NCBI GenBank assembly: GCA_036873755.1 | Contig: JAVTVY010016132.1 | Span: 1-64,000 of the forward strand | Source: Hanleya hanleyi | Lineage: Eukaryota > Mollusca > Polyplacophora > Lepidopleurida > Hanleyidae | DNA: 64,000 nt | Direction of reading: 5' to 3' | Shown here: positions 44,579 through 57,471 of the stretch, one piece after another | How the letters are laid out: every line of letters begins with the position of its first letter | Position numbering within the stretch: position 1 is the first letter of the stretch | Program-made: the position numbers and the translations under genes | Notes under the pieces: model-generated | Database searches by the model: none | Told to the model about the DNA's origin: nothing | Seen by the model: only the letters and a program-made list of their open reading frames with translations

Positions 44579-45629
44579 CTGTAAGGAGAAACAGTTATTT
44601 AATATTATTTTGTACAAACAACAACTGGCCGGTGCACACCTGTCGGGGGTATCTGAATCAGACAAATCTTCCTGACTTCATTGGCAGTTTGACGCACACC
44701 TTAGCGATTTTCTGCAATCGCTCACGACTAAATGATGAGAAATAGACAACTTGATACGTCGAAGTAGAAGTTTAACCTCGCGTTAAACCTTAATTCTCTC
44801 TCTCTCTCTCTCTCTCTCCTGTATATAGTTTTGCATCACCAGTCAAGATGGAATTGGAATGGAATTTTGACTCCGAGAAAAAATATATACCAGATATTAT
44901 TACATAAATCCGATGATGCATACTTAGTGAACACATTTTTTCTCCAGGAGCACTGAAGTCTTCTAAGGTAAAAGAACGTGACTTCTAAAAAAACAAACAA
45001 ACAGCGGCCGTGAGACTGTTTTATCTCTTCATGTGTGATGTGATGTTCTCCCAAAATGCGTGTGCGTATTGATGTCTCACAATGCAACATTGTGAGTAAC
45101 TAAACAAGTTGTTTATTCTCATCACCTTAAACACAAAGGTATATGAGCTCTAAAGTTACAACACACATGCATATGATCATGGGTTACTGCTAAAATTGGC
45201 TTTGGGTGCATTCAAAAGTATTAGGTACGCATCTAGGGGGAAAGGGGGGGCCTAAAAATCGGATTTTTTTTCCAATGTACACTGGTTTAAATTTTGTACA
45301 TATGTCTGTCTTTTGTTTTCAACATAATATCTCAAGAATGATTATGCCTAGGAACCCCAAACTTGGCTCACACATGCATATGGTTGTGGAACAGAAGCAA
45401 TTCATGTTTACTCTGGCATATATATGTCACCGTACATTCACCTACTTGTAACAGAGCAGATCTAATGCTGCCATTTTGCGGTGCTGTCCCACCGAAATAT
45501 GTCTTTGGCAGACATGACACCCCACTCAGTCACATTATACTGACACTGAACGAACCATTCCTTGTTCTATCTTCTTAATGCTGAGTGTAAGTGAGGAAGC
45601 AACAAGTTCCATTTTTTAAGTCTTTGGTA
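44579..45629. other. PDE9 intron; TC microsatellite
   Basis: Contains a pure TC repeat at about 44793-44818. Otherwise no gene or repeat was recognised. Open frames are short and featureless. Confidence 0.4.
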
Positions 45630-45700
45630 TGACCCGGCCTGGAATTGAACCCAGTACCTACCGCTTACAAGGCCATCACTCTAACCATTAGGCCACCGCA
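45630..45700 (-). tRNA. tRNA-like sequence (pseudogene or SINE head)
   Basis: The minus strand has a good internal promoter: A-box GTGGCCTAATGGTTAGAG and B-box GGTTCAATTCC. The anticodon arm ATGGC-CTTGTAA-GCGGT would give TGT (Thr), with one G-G mismatch in the stem. The acceptor ends GCGGTGG.../...GGCCGGGTCA pair poorly. B-box A for G and the weak stems suggest a tRNA-derived SINE or decayed copy. Confidence 0.45.
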
Positions 45701-47339
45701 GTGTGGATCCCTGTAAAGCATTCTTCAATAGTACTGGTATATTATCATTCAGACACATCAGTACCGGTACTGGAAGAAACATCACAAAAGACTATCAAAA
45801 CTGGTTCAGTGTTAACATATCACACATGTGGCAAAATAAAATGGAAAGTTCTGTCTAACAGTTCTGATAGTAGACCCTGTATTGTCGCTTTAATAACCAG
45901 AGGGTATATATAGTCCAATTCGGAAAGGGTTTTATTCTCCTTGTTCCACTAGGGGCATGTTGGTACAGAGAACTTCCGTTAAATACCAAAGGCTCTCACA
46001 ATTAATTTTAGTGATTAAATATTTTATTTTGCTAGAGAATTATCTTTCTAATGTACATGTATACACAGGATCCATCGGTTCATGTAAAAACTATAAACCG
46101 AATAGCTTTTCAAACAAATAATCTGGAATAGTTGATCAATTTTTTATTCAAAATAATTGCGGGTGCCTTTGTTAAAAGTGAAACCACGGCGACTACTTCC
46201 CGGAAGCAGCTATAGGGCTATAGGAAATGCCATATGCAAGATCCAATTACAACCAACCGATGCAGGTTTATCACAAGCCGCCTTTTTCACTCCAGTTTCT
46301 AGAGAATGGGTCTGCAATAGCAACTGGACAGGTGCATTGACACAAGACTCCCAGTGTGGTTCATATTCTCCCTCTCCTGGCTATATCTACAGCCTAGGGC
46401 AGGTTTTTAACCATTGATAACTGCTGTAAATATGGTAAATACATATATGCATCAAATTATCTATTTCAAGAAAGGACTAACGTGCTTACATTGATGATAA
46501 ATTTGGCAATTTATCACTGTTTAGAAATATTCCATACTGCTGAGAGGCATACTAGAAACCCCAAATTTAAGTCACATGTCAGTGTACCTTTCAGTCTGTC
46601 GGTGAGAATACTTTGTCCAAACATTAAGGTAGGAAATGCGGATTGCAGAGTGACTGAGATACATTGTACTAATACGATACAGTAATACTTGTCAGTCATA
46701 TGAATTTGATAGCAAGAATAGAATCACCGCCTTACTATCATCATTGAAAACCTAGCTTAATTTTGTTCATTTATGCCCTTGTTTCATTAAATTGGTGCTG
46801 ATATTTTCATGCCAATAAAGTGTTTCGATTATGGACTAGGACACACTCTTAGCCTGAATATCGAGTCCATAGTAGGCCTACGATGGCCTGGCAGTTCGAG
46901 TTGAGTCAATCATTACATCCGAAGACGATTGAAACGTACAAGAGAGTGCGTATGGCATTTAATATACTGTTGCGAGGATGCATGTGACCAATCAAATTTC
47001 GTTAACTCGAAATTCACAAGCTGTCATTCAACAAGATCCGTGCAGTGAAATGTGTCTCGTGGAAGTTGTTTATATTTAATCTGACTTGACGGCGGGATGT
47101 TCAAAGTTTGCATGGGTGAGTGTCTACACTAAGTAGTTCAAAATGTCAGAGTCTGGAGGCAATATCTAAATCAGGCCAATCCCAGGATTTCATACTCAAG
47201 AGTACGACTCTCGGTATCCAGATCTGATGCTCCTATTCTTGTACTGGAATAATTACGCAATAAACAACATATAATTGTTATATCCTCATGCTATTCATAT
47301 GAACAGACCCAATTAAACCAGGGCTTAGATTGTACATGT
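45701..47339. other. no gene recognised
   Basis: AT-rich sequence with short open frames on both strands lacking domains or clear splice borders. No repeat recognised. Confidence 0.35.
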
Positions 47340-47389
47340 GAACGACTTATTCCAGGTCCGTACGCGGGGGGTTATCAGTGAACCGGGAC

Positions 47390-47850
47390 CTCAATGGCAT
47401 CCCAACCTCATCAAAATTCAGCCCTACAGGAATGGCGATATCATTTAAAAGCAGAGCCTTTTTTGCAAGCTGGTCAGCTAATTCATTTCCATAAACATTA
47501 CAATGGCCAGGTACCCACTGGAAGCACACCGTGCAACCGGCATAAGATAAAGTTGTAATAACATGCAATATTTCATATAAAATTAGAGAGCTTTCATTCC
47601 ATGCAAAATTGCGCATAAAGAATCAGTAAAAATGACATACTCTAAAGGGTTTAAATCTCTTAACCAATGCAAAGAGCATAGAATTGCAACAAGTTCCGTT
47701 TTAAAAACAGAACTATTATCACTCAATCGATTGAATGAATTAAACTTAAATTCTGGCACAACAAAGGACGCCCCTGTTCTACCAGTATCCGGGCATTTGG
47801 AACCGTCAGTATATATATGTATATACCCACCCCAATTAGATAAAATATGT
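47390..47850 (-). pseudogene. LINE RNase H domain, frameshifted
   Basis: The first part has IHIYTDGSKCPDTGRTGAS, then SSVFKTELVAILCSL and FTDSLCAI, which give the catalytic Asp/Glu/Asp positions. The second part, in another frame, has CFQWVPGHCNVYGNELADQL (the final His/Asp motif). The break is near 47600. Confidence 0.85.
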
Positions 47851-48729
47851 TTTTTAGTGTATAACTCCAACATATTTTGAGGATCAGATTTTCGAACTTT
47901 ATTATGTAAATCATCTCATATAAATGGACTTACTAATTGCCATGGTGGAAATGGAAGGGCGAATAAATTAGACATTGAAAAATTGTCTATAGCCAAATAA
48001 TTGTTTATCCCGTATACTAAATGGTTCAGCACGTCTCACAGCTATATTAGTGAAAAAAACATCATACCATGAATCTTTTAATGTTTCACTCGCAGGATTA
48101 TCTGGAGATATTTTTAATTTCCGGGCAAATTTAAGTGTAAGACATTTCCGCCGAATATATAGTGGAAATTCATTACATGCTACCTGTAATGCAGCGATGT
48201 TGAACGCATAGCCCCCGTACATATATATACTCAAGGCCTAAAATTGGACGGAGTCCAACTTGGCCTTGAGGGTATGAGCAGCTGAATCATAGGCTTGACA
48301 ACAATAGTCAAGACGGAAACGGATCAATGCTTTATATAAAAGTAATAAGCTTTTTTTATCTGCCCCCAACTCGTGGACGACACACACCTCATAAGGTTTA
48401 AAACGTTATCATACTTGGTCACCAGCAAATCAATATGCTGAGCACTTTTAATGACCCTCTTAGCAATTGGCCTTTTTATTTTATAACACATTATATCTTC
48501 GTATAATCTTGTACGACAAGCACGATTTGTTGCCTTCTTCCTATCTTTAATAGCCTGCGTACATTCATCCTCATTCCACCATGATACTGGTTCCTTAAAA
48601 GGGGGATTACCCGAAGTTTTAGGGATAGACACATCATCAGCATTATTTATGGCACCAATTATATTATTTTGAAATTCATCTACATCATGACTAAACAGGA
48701 TCTCTGTGAGAGTTTTCCTGCACTCATTA

Positions 48730-49460
48730 TTATATAATGCCCAGTCGGCTTTTTTTTAACTTCCACCGTGCAGGACCACCAAGTTCATTAGTCACGGCAG
48801 TGAATCCAAAAGAAGTATGAATAGGATAATGGTCGCTCCCACAGGGAGATGTATGATCAACAGACCAAGTAAAACTAGAACTTATATTCTGTGAACATAG
48901 CGTTAGATCTATGCAGGACAAAGCACCTGTCCTTATATTTGAACGAGTACCTGGCCCATCATTAAAAAACACAAGCTGATTATCGTCAATAAATTGACTA
49001 ATCAGACGATCATTATAATCATTGCTAACCCTACCCCATAAAATATTTGCAGCATTAAAATCACCACAAAAAATCACAGGATTATGCATATGAGCCATTA
49101 ATAAATTGAAATTATCCATTCAAGCTTTTTGCATGGATTATAAAGGTTAACAACATTTACTGCCACACCATTTAGAATAGACAATTGAATAAATACATTG
49201 ACATTCAATAGTTTTAAATGTGGGCAAGTCCACTCGCTTATAACTAATTTCATTTTTGATAAAAATAGAAGTCCTGCATGGTCAACACCTATGCTATCTC
49301 CTCTAATAGGAGTATAGCCAGGTAACGTAAAATCAAGATGAGGTTTTAAAAACGTCTCTTGTGAACATGATAGATCTGGTTTTACATCCAAATTAAAAAC
49401 GTAATGTTTAAATTCTTGATCATATGCAATAATACTTTGCATATTTTGTGGTAATATAGT
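48730..49460 (-). pseudogene. LINE endonuclease domain, frameshifted
   Basis: PDLSCSQETFLKP gives the family's QE(T)-type metal-binding Glu. After a frame change near 49110 come VIFCGDFNAANILWG (GDFNA motif) and CGSDHYPIHT (SDHxxI motif), both typical of the AP-type endonuclease of non-LTR elements. Confidence 0.85.
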
Positions 49461-49879
49461 GAACGCCATGATGTAAATTATGTGCCTAAACGCCATTACT
49501 GCATGACTATTCCCCGCCCCAGAATATATTAATTTGAAAATGGACTCTGAAGTGAGTACTTCATCATCAAAGCTCCCAAAGTGCTTCACGGCACATTTAG
49601 AAATAAAATCTAGTCTCTTTTCCTGTTTACTTTCCTCGCCTTTTACACAACGAAAAAATATCTCTGTGATAAAGGCAACTAATCTAGTCATGGTTATCAG
49701 CGGTGCATGTTCAGTTTTACATTCTATGCAGATTTTAATGCGAGGTTTAAATGGTTTGGCCTGAACTAAGATAGGGTTACGTAACTGAGCAGGCGTGAGA
49801 GGTTCTTGAGATAGTTCTAATGGCGGCATACTAGACGGAGGGGTTGATGAAAACTTCATTACAACTCCTTAGTTTAATA

Positions 49880-50930
49880 CATAATATATCCCAGGGCAGG
49901 AAACACCGCCCTGAGGACAAGCCAAATCAATTGATTAAATAAACACATTACACCAACCAGATAAAGCAATTTCTCTTTAATTCATGCTTCAACCGAGAGA
50001 AATAACATTTGTCGCCAGGTTGAACATTGATCTCGAACAAGTGGTTTGCAGTTCCCTTGAAAATAATGATAAAGCCAAGACACTGATTGTTTCTTGATTT
50101 GTTGATATTTTACTTCATTGCGGAATAGTCTTTGTTAGTAAAATTCCATACACATTGCTTTCAATCTATTGCATTTTTGGGGCTATTTATGACGTCGTGT
50201 GAACACGGAATTTATTACAAATTGTATCATGTTTCTCTGCAACCTCCAAACAGGGTTATCTCCCCTTCTGCCAGTCGATCGACCCTGCTGCTATTCAATT
50301 TACATATAGCCCGGTACCAAAATATCACTTCATACTACTTGGATCTTACCAGCCACACATTCCTTATCAGCATACTAAATAAATACTGAGATATTAAATT
50401 TTGCATATGTGAATGTGGGGTGGGAATTAATTGATTCCGAAAAACAAACATTGCTTGTTTGTTTTCAAACACACGACAGTTAGCTTTGAAATAGCGTTGT
50501 TGTTGTTGTTGTTGTTGTTGTTGAAAAGTCATTTAATTATCGATAGTCACCGATTGTTTGTTTTCTTTTGTCTGCCGAATCCCCCAAATGCGCTGCAGTT
50601 GATTAATAATGGTTAAATCAAGTTGTTGATATACAGAGAAGTTCTGATAATCTCGCACTTTTAATCTCCGTCAAAGGCTACATGGAGTGGTGAAGGCCGA
50701 ATGTGTGGAGAATGCATATTCATATCGTGTGCACAGATTCTAATGACGTCAGGATTCAAGTGACCGGCTTCTAGCCGATCCCTTTTTTCGCCCTGTATGA
50801 TTGACTGACAACAGAGTCGATCGACCGGATGAAGGTGAGATAACCCTGTTTGGAGGTTGGTTTGTCGGTGATTTTCAATCCAGTTTGCCGTTGGACTGAT
50901 AATCATTTCGACTATCGGCCGAAATTGACC
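49880..50930. other. no gene recognised; GTT microsatellite
   Basis: Contains a GTT repeat at about 50496-50523. Short inverted matches (AACAGGGTTATCTC near 50250, GATAACCCTGTTTGGAGGTT near 50840) indicate a foldback of about 600 bp covering 50240-50860. Confidence 0.4.
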
Positions 50931-50937
50931 ACCCCCA

Positions 50938-51090
50938 AGCCACGTAGGGTTAAAGTTCCAGCGAAGTCGCGCTGAATATCGTCAGCTCACGCGATATCCA
51001 AATTCAAAATTGAAACCGACATGATGACAGAGGCGGTTTTCAGGTCGCAAACATCCTACAGAAGAGCCCATCGTCTCAAAACCGACAACA
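50938..51090 (+). repeat. dispersed repeat, copy 1 (GTAGGGTTAAAGTTCCAGCG)
   Basis: About 150 bp matching 51430-51562 plus 52273-52300, with GCGAAGTCGCGCTGAATAT, CACGCGATATCCAAATTCAA and AAAACCGACAACAGAGAGC. Part of the motif (TCAGTGAAGTCGCGCT) also occurs near 3475. Confidence 0.7.
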
Positions 51091-51429
51091 GAGAGCAGCC
51101 TGGTGGGGGTCGGGGGTGGGCGTGCCTCCCTTATACATTTTCGCTATCCCTAAGGCTAGAGGGCTGTAAAGTCAATCTCTACAATAAAATGTAGAAAATC
51201 CAAGATGGACGCCATCATGACGTCACAGTGTCGTCATTTTCAAAAAACGGCATTTTTAGGCGAGTTTTCGGTAGGAATTTTCATTTTTTTTAAAGTTTTT
51301 CTACGCAAAACCTGCATGATAAATTAGTAAATAATAATCTGATATGAAATAAAATAGATTTTACCCACTTTGCCATGCAGAAAAGCAATTTTTTTTGAAG
51401 AAATCTCTTTTAGAAGTGCCTCTCCCCAG

Positions 51430-52300
51430 GCCAGGTAGGGTTAAAGTTTCAGCGAAGTCGCGCTGAATATTGTCAATTCACGCGATATCCAAATTCAAAA
51501 TTGAAAGCGACATGATGACAGAGACGGTTTTTAGGTCTGGAACATCCTACAGAAGAGCTCAACGTGCATGGGTATCTGCCTTTCTCTAATTTTCAAGATT
51601 TCACTTTCGCATTTTCTCTCTTATCTTGTCATCCTCTTTGATTCATTTTCGATTTTTCAAAATTTATCCCTGATTTTTTTTATTAATTCTCAAGAAACTG
51701 CAACCATTTCCACAAGAAAACGCTGGAAATTTATTTTCAAGAGACAAGAACAATTCAAACGACCACATGAAAACACTGGAAATTAGCGAAAACCTCGAAA
51801 ATTGCGTGAAACATCAGAAATAGCAAAAAAAAAAAAAAAAAATGCAGTGTAATTTCCACCGCGGTTGAAATACTTTCCACCCCGGTTGAAATAGTTTTCA
51901 CCGCGGTTGAAAAAGCTTCCACCGCGGTTGAAATACTTTTCACCGCGGTTGAAATACTTTCCACCGCGGTTGAAATAGTTTCCACCGCGGTTGAAATGCT
52001 TTCCATCACGGTTGAAATAGTTTCCACCGCGGTTGAAATACTTTTTCGATGTTTTTGCCAAGTTTTAGTGTTTTCACACGGTTGTTCGATTTTTGCAGTC
52101 GTTTGAAAATGGATAGAAGAAATTGTTAAAACCAGAAAACAACTTTATATCTCGGAAATGAATCGATGTCAATGGCAAGAAATTACAGAAAACGCGAAAG
52201 TGAAATCTTGAAAACTAGTAAAAGGCAGAAAATTGCAAAAACCAATGCATGGCCCTAGCAAGCCACCGTACAAAACCGACAACAGAGAGCGATCCATTTT
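51430..52300 (+). repeat. dispersed repeat, copy 2, split by an insertion
   Basis: The copy runs to about 51562 (CCTACAGAAGAGCTC) and resumes at about 52273 (AAAACCGACAACAGAGAGCG). Comparison with copy 1 defines a roughly 710-bp insertion between them. Confidence 0.7.
51563..52272. mobile_element. inverted-repeat element with CCACCGCGGTTGAAATA minisatellite
   Basis: Inner inverted arms share TCTGCC.TT, ATTTTCAAGATTTCACTTTC and complement (51580-51625, 52183-52245). Between them are about ten 20-bp units TTCCACCGCGGTTGAAATAC (51850-52042). The right end reads GCCACCGTA. The repeated minus-strand FNRGG/STAVE frames are artefacts of the array. Confidence 0.65.
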
Positions 52301-52639
52301 TGAACGCTTACTCAACTAACGAAACGGACATAATAGAAGATGGCCATAATAGCAAGCAAACCCGTACGTCAGTCTGTTTTCTTGTTCGTTTACTGAATCA
52401 CCTTGATAACGCAACTTGATGGTACATGTTGTCCTACTTTAGCCCAAAGGCATGGCCTGTCATCTTAGTGTATATTTGCTAAAAAAATTGGTTGAGTCAG
52501 CAAAACAGATCCTGTATCTTGAATGGAAAAGGTAAACATTTTTACAGATCGACAACAAAGTAGAGCAAATACTGTTTTCTCCGAATGTATACGTTATTGC
52601 ACCCTGCAGTGGCCCATACGAGACATTGGTATTTTTTTT

Positions 52640-53190
52640 TATAGTTTCCTGGACTTTCTTTGATTTCCACGAAATCATCTGAATTTTATGTGAATTTTCT
52701 CATTTTTCTGCGTTTCGCTATAAAGATTTTTATGATTTTATTTTGAAAGATTTCTGTCTCCATTTTCCGCGAATCATGTTGAATAGTTTATAGCGTGGTG
52801 AAAATGTTTACATCCCGGAGAAAATATTTACACCGCGGTGGAACTAGTTTACACCGCGGTGGATATGTTTACGCGGCGGTGGTAATACCATTTTTTATAT
52901 ATTTTTTTATTTTTATTTTTGCCTAATCCGACTCTTTCTGGAAAACTGGGCGTTTTACACTAAATCGTGTTTTGTTTGGAATTGCAAAACGTTGCTAGGA
53001 AATGTTGAAAACTATTAACTAATTCGAGGAATTTGAAGAAAGAAATCATTCAAATAAAATCGCAAGAACACGTGGAGTGAAACGCAAAAAGAGAGAAAAT
53101 TAATAATAAATTCAGTTGATTTCGTGAAAAATACAAAGCAAATCCAAGAAACTGAAAAAAAACCCCCCACCTATGTCCTTGGCCACCGTA
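52640..53190. mobile_element. related inverted-repeat element with CACCGCGGTGG minisatellite
   Basis: Left TAGTTTCCTGGACTTTCTTT and CACGAAATCATCTGAATTTT pair with the right arm at 53070-53160. Inside are about five 20-bp units TTACACCGCGGTGGAAATAT (52795-52885). The right flank reads GGCCACCGTA, as in the two related elements. Confidence 0.6.
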
Positions 53191-53298
53191 GCATCCTGCT
53201 AAATAGAATTCTATTTTTATTCATTAGACTAAATGACATTAATAGTACATCGATCAAAATACAGGTCTAGCTTGATGCACGTATAATCTGGAATTGAA

Positions 53299-53521
53299 CA
53301 CTGTAAACTGATGTGTTCAGTTATTGAACGCCTAAATTGTAACACCTACTGAACGCGTAATTGTGTTCAAATGGTTAACTTTCACGTTGAAATTTGAACT
53401 TCCATTGTTCAAAGTATGAACAATATCATTCTAAACTCTAACATAAGTGTTCACAACTTTGGCACGCGTATTCAATCTTGAACACTCTCAGAACACGTCG
53501 GCGTTCGATTTATTTACAGTG
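53299..53521. mobile_element. 223-bp MITE, CACTGTAAAC...TTTACAGTG
   Basis: A short deletion derivative of the element at 27933-29118. It shares CACTGTAAAC, TATTGAACGCCTAAATTGTA, GTGTTCAAATGGTTAAC and GAACAATATCATTCTAA, and both termini are intact. Confidence 0.8.
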
Positions 53522-54122
53522 AAGTGGTGTACAATTTTAACTATGAATTGATAGTGGAGCTATGCGCCAGAAGATAATAATGAATGTAGTGATATTACTA
53601 ATGTCCGTTGATCCGTAAACTTGCAAAGTATGAAAATCTAGATCTGACCTCTTCTGCATTGCTGTAAACCCTGTAATTGCTTGTAACAGTTGTAAAGCAA
53701 TTATGTGAAAATGCATAGATCACTGGCAGCAGTAGTCGGACCAACTTTGCTTGTTGAATCTGGCAATTCACGAAATATTTGCCAATACTCTTTCTATACT
53801 GATCAAGAGAAACACTCATTTTGATGAGTATTATGAGAAAATTTTAAGTAATGCGAGCCAAATTAAATGAGTCACACACACACACAAGTTTTGCACCTTA
53901 TGAAATTGTTCATAAATAAATATATCTCAATTTTTCAAATCTGTATGCGTTTCTCGGGTAGTAAAGATACTATAAGTTTATATAATTCGCCCCCTACCTC
54001 CCACCCACCCCAACCTGATATAGGGTCAAAAGAATAGACATCTGACTGCTACCCTACAAATAATCCGATAGTATAATTCAATTTACAAATGGTATTAAAA
54101 TAACTGTACCTCGGTTATTTCG

Positions 54123-55332
54123 TATGGTGGCCCATATGGTGGAAGTATGACAATAAAATTTTAATGTTAATTTTTTGTTTTAAATTTTGTATTTAGTTTT
54201 TTTCCTGGAATTTCTGTGCGTCCCAAAATTAATTTCAGTACGTCCCGAAATAAATTTCAACCCGTCCCAAAAGTAGTTTCTGTACGTTCAGAAATTAATT
54301 TTTGTACGTCCCGAAATTAGTTTCTTTCCGTCCCGAAATTAATTTCTGTACGTCCCGAAATTAGTTTTTGTACGTCTCGAAATTAGTTTCTCTCCGTCCC
54401 AAAATTAATTTCTGTACGTCCCGAAATTAGTTTCTGTATGTCCCGAAATTAATATCAGTAGGTCCCGAAATTAATTCTGTACAGTCTGATTTGATGAAGC
54501 ATGATCATTCATTCGCATATATTTTATGTGACACTCAATCCTATACCTTTCATGATGTTCGTGCATTTCTGATCCGAGTGTGATAATATGTACATGGAGC
54601 TGTATTGTGTTGATACTCAATATTACACAATGATCCTATTTACACATGAAATTGCAATACTCAATCTTACACATGTATCTGTCTGGTATGACTGAGTATG
54701 ATCCTATCTACACATGAAATTGCAATACTCAATCTTACTCATGTATCCGTCTGGTATCACGGAGTATGATCCTATCTATACATGAAGTTGCAATACTCAA
54801 TCTTACACATGTATCTGTCTGGTATGACTGAGTATGATCATATCTACACATGAAGTTGCAATACTCAATCTTACTCATGTATGTGTCTGGTATGACTGAG
54901 TATGATGCTATCTACACACGAAGTTGCGTTGTTTTAATACTCAATCTTACACATGTACCCGTTTTGTATGACTGATTATGATCCTAACTATATACACATG
55001 AAATTTCATTGTCGTAATACTCAATCTTATACATGTACCTGTCTGATATAATGGAGTATTATCCTATCCACACCATAGGAGTGTGATGCAAAGTTTTAGC
55101 ACCAGTATATGTTTGAGAGACAATTTTGGGATGTACATCAATTAATTTCGGGACGAACAGAAATTAATTTCGGGACGTATAAATTAATTTCGGGACGTAC
55201 AGAAATTAATTTCGGGACGCACAGAAATCAATTTCGTGACGTACAGAAATTCCAGGGGAAAAAATAAATACAAAATTACAAAAAAAAATAAATAAATAAA
55301 ATTTTATTGTATGTCTCCTAAGGGCCACCGTA
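54123..55332. mobile_element. 1.2-kb inverted-repeat element with mirrored 22-bp minisatellites
   Basis: The ends are TATGGTGGCCC and, on the right, GGGCCACCGTA. Inside each end come ACAATAAAATTTTA and CTGGAATTTCTGTGCGTC. The left arm has about twelve units of CGTCCCGAAATTAATTTCTG plus TA (54221-54480), and the right arm has about six in inverse orientation (55133-55252). The middle (54530-55060) is a separate tandem array of about 75 bp (CAATACTCAATCTTACACAT, GACTGAGTATGATCCTATCT), six to seven copies. Non-coding. Confidence 0.75.
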
Positions 55333-57471
55333 ATTTCGGACATGGGGTAGTTAATTTCAGGGTTATGAGACCTTATCGGACAGTACATCTTAATGCAAGA
55401 GTATATATATATATATAGGTAACTGACCAAATATATCAAGACCAAGAGATATCTATTTTTTTTTTTGCCCATTAAGACGGGTTCTCCTTCCGGATATAGC
55501 TGAAATATCAGCTTAAACCATGTGAGACGATACAATTTACCGCTAGGTGCCGAAAGGCATACTCAGTGTAGAAATAACTAAATTGTGCTTTTAAAACAAT
55601 ACTGCAGTCGAATGTCCTTGAATTAATTCAATGTATCCAGCAGAAAGCTGGTTTTGCTTTTTTTCTCATTAAATTCAGGCTAATCGATGATCCAAAATAT
55701 TATTTGTAGGATTTTAAAATCTTCATTCGATGCACAACTTGCATAGATCAAAAAAACATGAGAAAAATAGCTCACTCATCTAAAAGTTTAAGAAAAAAAA
55801 AAAAATAGAATCCCGAACAATAAAATAATCCGACGAATCATTCTAATCTCCTGTTCAAGTTGTTTACTCTGCGTGGATACCTTGCATTTGATGGTAGGTA
55901 ATTCTTTAATGTATTATGTAAAGTTGATTTATCATGTTCAGCCGCGTGTAACGAGAATGTATACCCAGCCGACATTTGTTTGAAACGTCACATAATAGAA
56001 TATTATTTAACACCCAGCATATATAAAAATGTGCTGCGCCCTGGCGGTGATGACCCCTACCAAACACTGAAGCGTTAACTTCCGCGATATTTTACCGACG
56101 AATTATACACATTCACCATGGCTGAAGGGGAAAAAAAACAACTTGATGTAGCATTTGATAAGGCTATTTTTGCCGACTGGTACCTGATTGCCTACTTTAT
56201 AAATTTTGCCAAAAAAATTACACATATATATATTCCTCCCTAAAAGTTTAAAAACACATACATCAGGACGGTTTCCGAATTCACAACTCTCGACTATAAC
56301 CAACAATCACAGAAGGTAATGGACCTGCTTTTTCTTTTGAACGACTTTGAATTTTATTCTATTTATATTTTGACAATTTTCTTTCGACATTGATAAAATA
56401 TTTGAAACTTGGTGGATAAGATTCAAATAATTTGCAAGCTTGAATTAAGTACACGCTCAGTCATGGTAGAGTCGGAGATATAGAAACCAAATTATTTTCA
56501 AAATAATGTTTTCCGGTTTTAAGTAGCAGAGAATATAAAGTATAAATTTCGTTTTTCTCTCTATTAAAATTATAGGGGGCATATCAGAAAACACAATGCA
56601 ATGAAAAATTCGAAAATGTTCCGTCCAATCACACCATTTCTTCATTTTGTTACGTTAATCCGCCGGATATTAAAATAAAACCTAACTTTCCAAAGAATAA
56701 AAAAATGTTCGGAACCCTAGAAATAACATGAGAAAATTACTTCATTTTCCGGGAAAAATTTCATTTTCTTCACGGTCAAAGACAGAATTGCTAACCCCAA
56801 ATATGTACAAAGTTACTATATTTACTGAAATTAACGAAAAGGAAAATAATTATTGTTTTCTCTTCACGGCTATCCTTTCTTTTGTCATTTTGTACATTTT
56901 GGAGAAAAAAATATTGCACTGGATGTGAAGAATAAGAGCATTATTTTGCCGGGAAAGTTTAGCATGAAATCTTGACTCACTTTTAACCTCGCTAAAACCG
57001 ATAAGCGGGACAGTATGTTAAGGTTCTTACAACAGCGTTAACTTTCAACATTAGCATATAACTTTTAGCATTGCAAAGGATTTCGGATGTTCCTTCTATC
57101 GAAATGAAGGTCTGTAGTGTAAAATTTGGTGACACAAAATTAACGGCGATGGGAAATAAGTATACTTAAACCATCTGTGTATAAATGCGTCCTTATAGCA
57201 TCCTCTATATCATTAAAGTTGACTTTGATATACCGGACTGCAGTGTCATACGAAAGCAACCTGAAAGCAATATGTTTAGTTTTTGCCTATAAGTGCGACA
57301 GGAAACACGAATAAGTAGGTCTAGAATGTCTGAATATTAATATGGGTGAGGTGGAGGGGCGGGGAGGGTCACTCAAAAAGTTTCCTCCAATTCTACTTGG
57401 CTTCATTTTAGGCACTTTTCAGGATGTATTTGGAGGCGACATTTTTCAATTCAATATTTTTTGTTGTACTA
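55333..57471. other. no gene recognised
   Basis: AT-rich sequence. Scattered short frames, none with domain or splice support. No tRNA-like or repeat structure stood out. Confidence 0.35.

Larger units (their letters stand above)
47340..49870 (-). mobile_element. decayed non-LTR retrotransposon with the RT core deleted
   Basis: On the minus strand the order is: end of an ORF1-like/linker frame, apurinic-type endonuclease (49450-48730), the WWNDEC-type linker (48632-48480), a remnant of the RT thumb region (LIRFRLDYCCQAYDSA near 48330-48240) and RNase H (47860-47390). The catalytic RT core that should lie between about 48480 and 48340 is missing. Frames are broken by several shifts. An RNase H after RT fits Jockey/I-group-like LINEs. 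The subgroup is not certain. Confidence 0.85.

Noticed and set aside
51755..52061. Minus-strand FNRGGNYFNRGG and STAVESIS repeat proteins
   Set aside because: Artefacts of the 20-bp minisatellite. Two overlapping frames are equally open, and neither has flanking exon signals.
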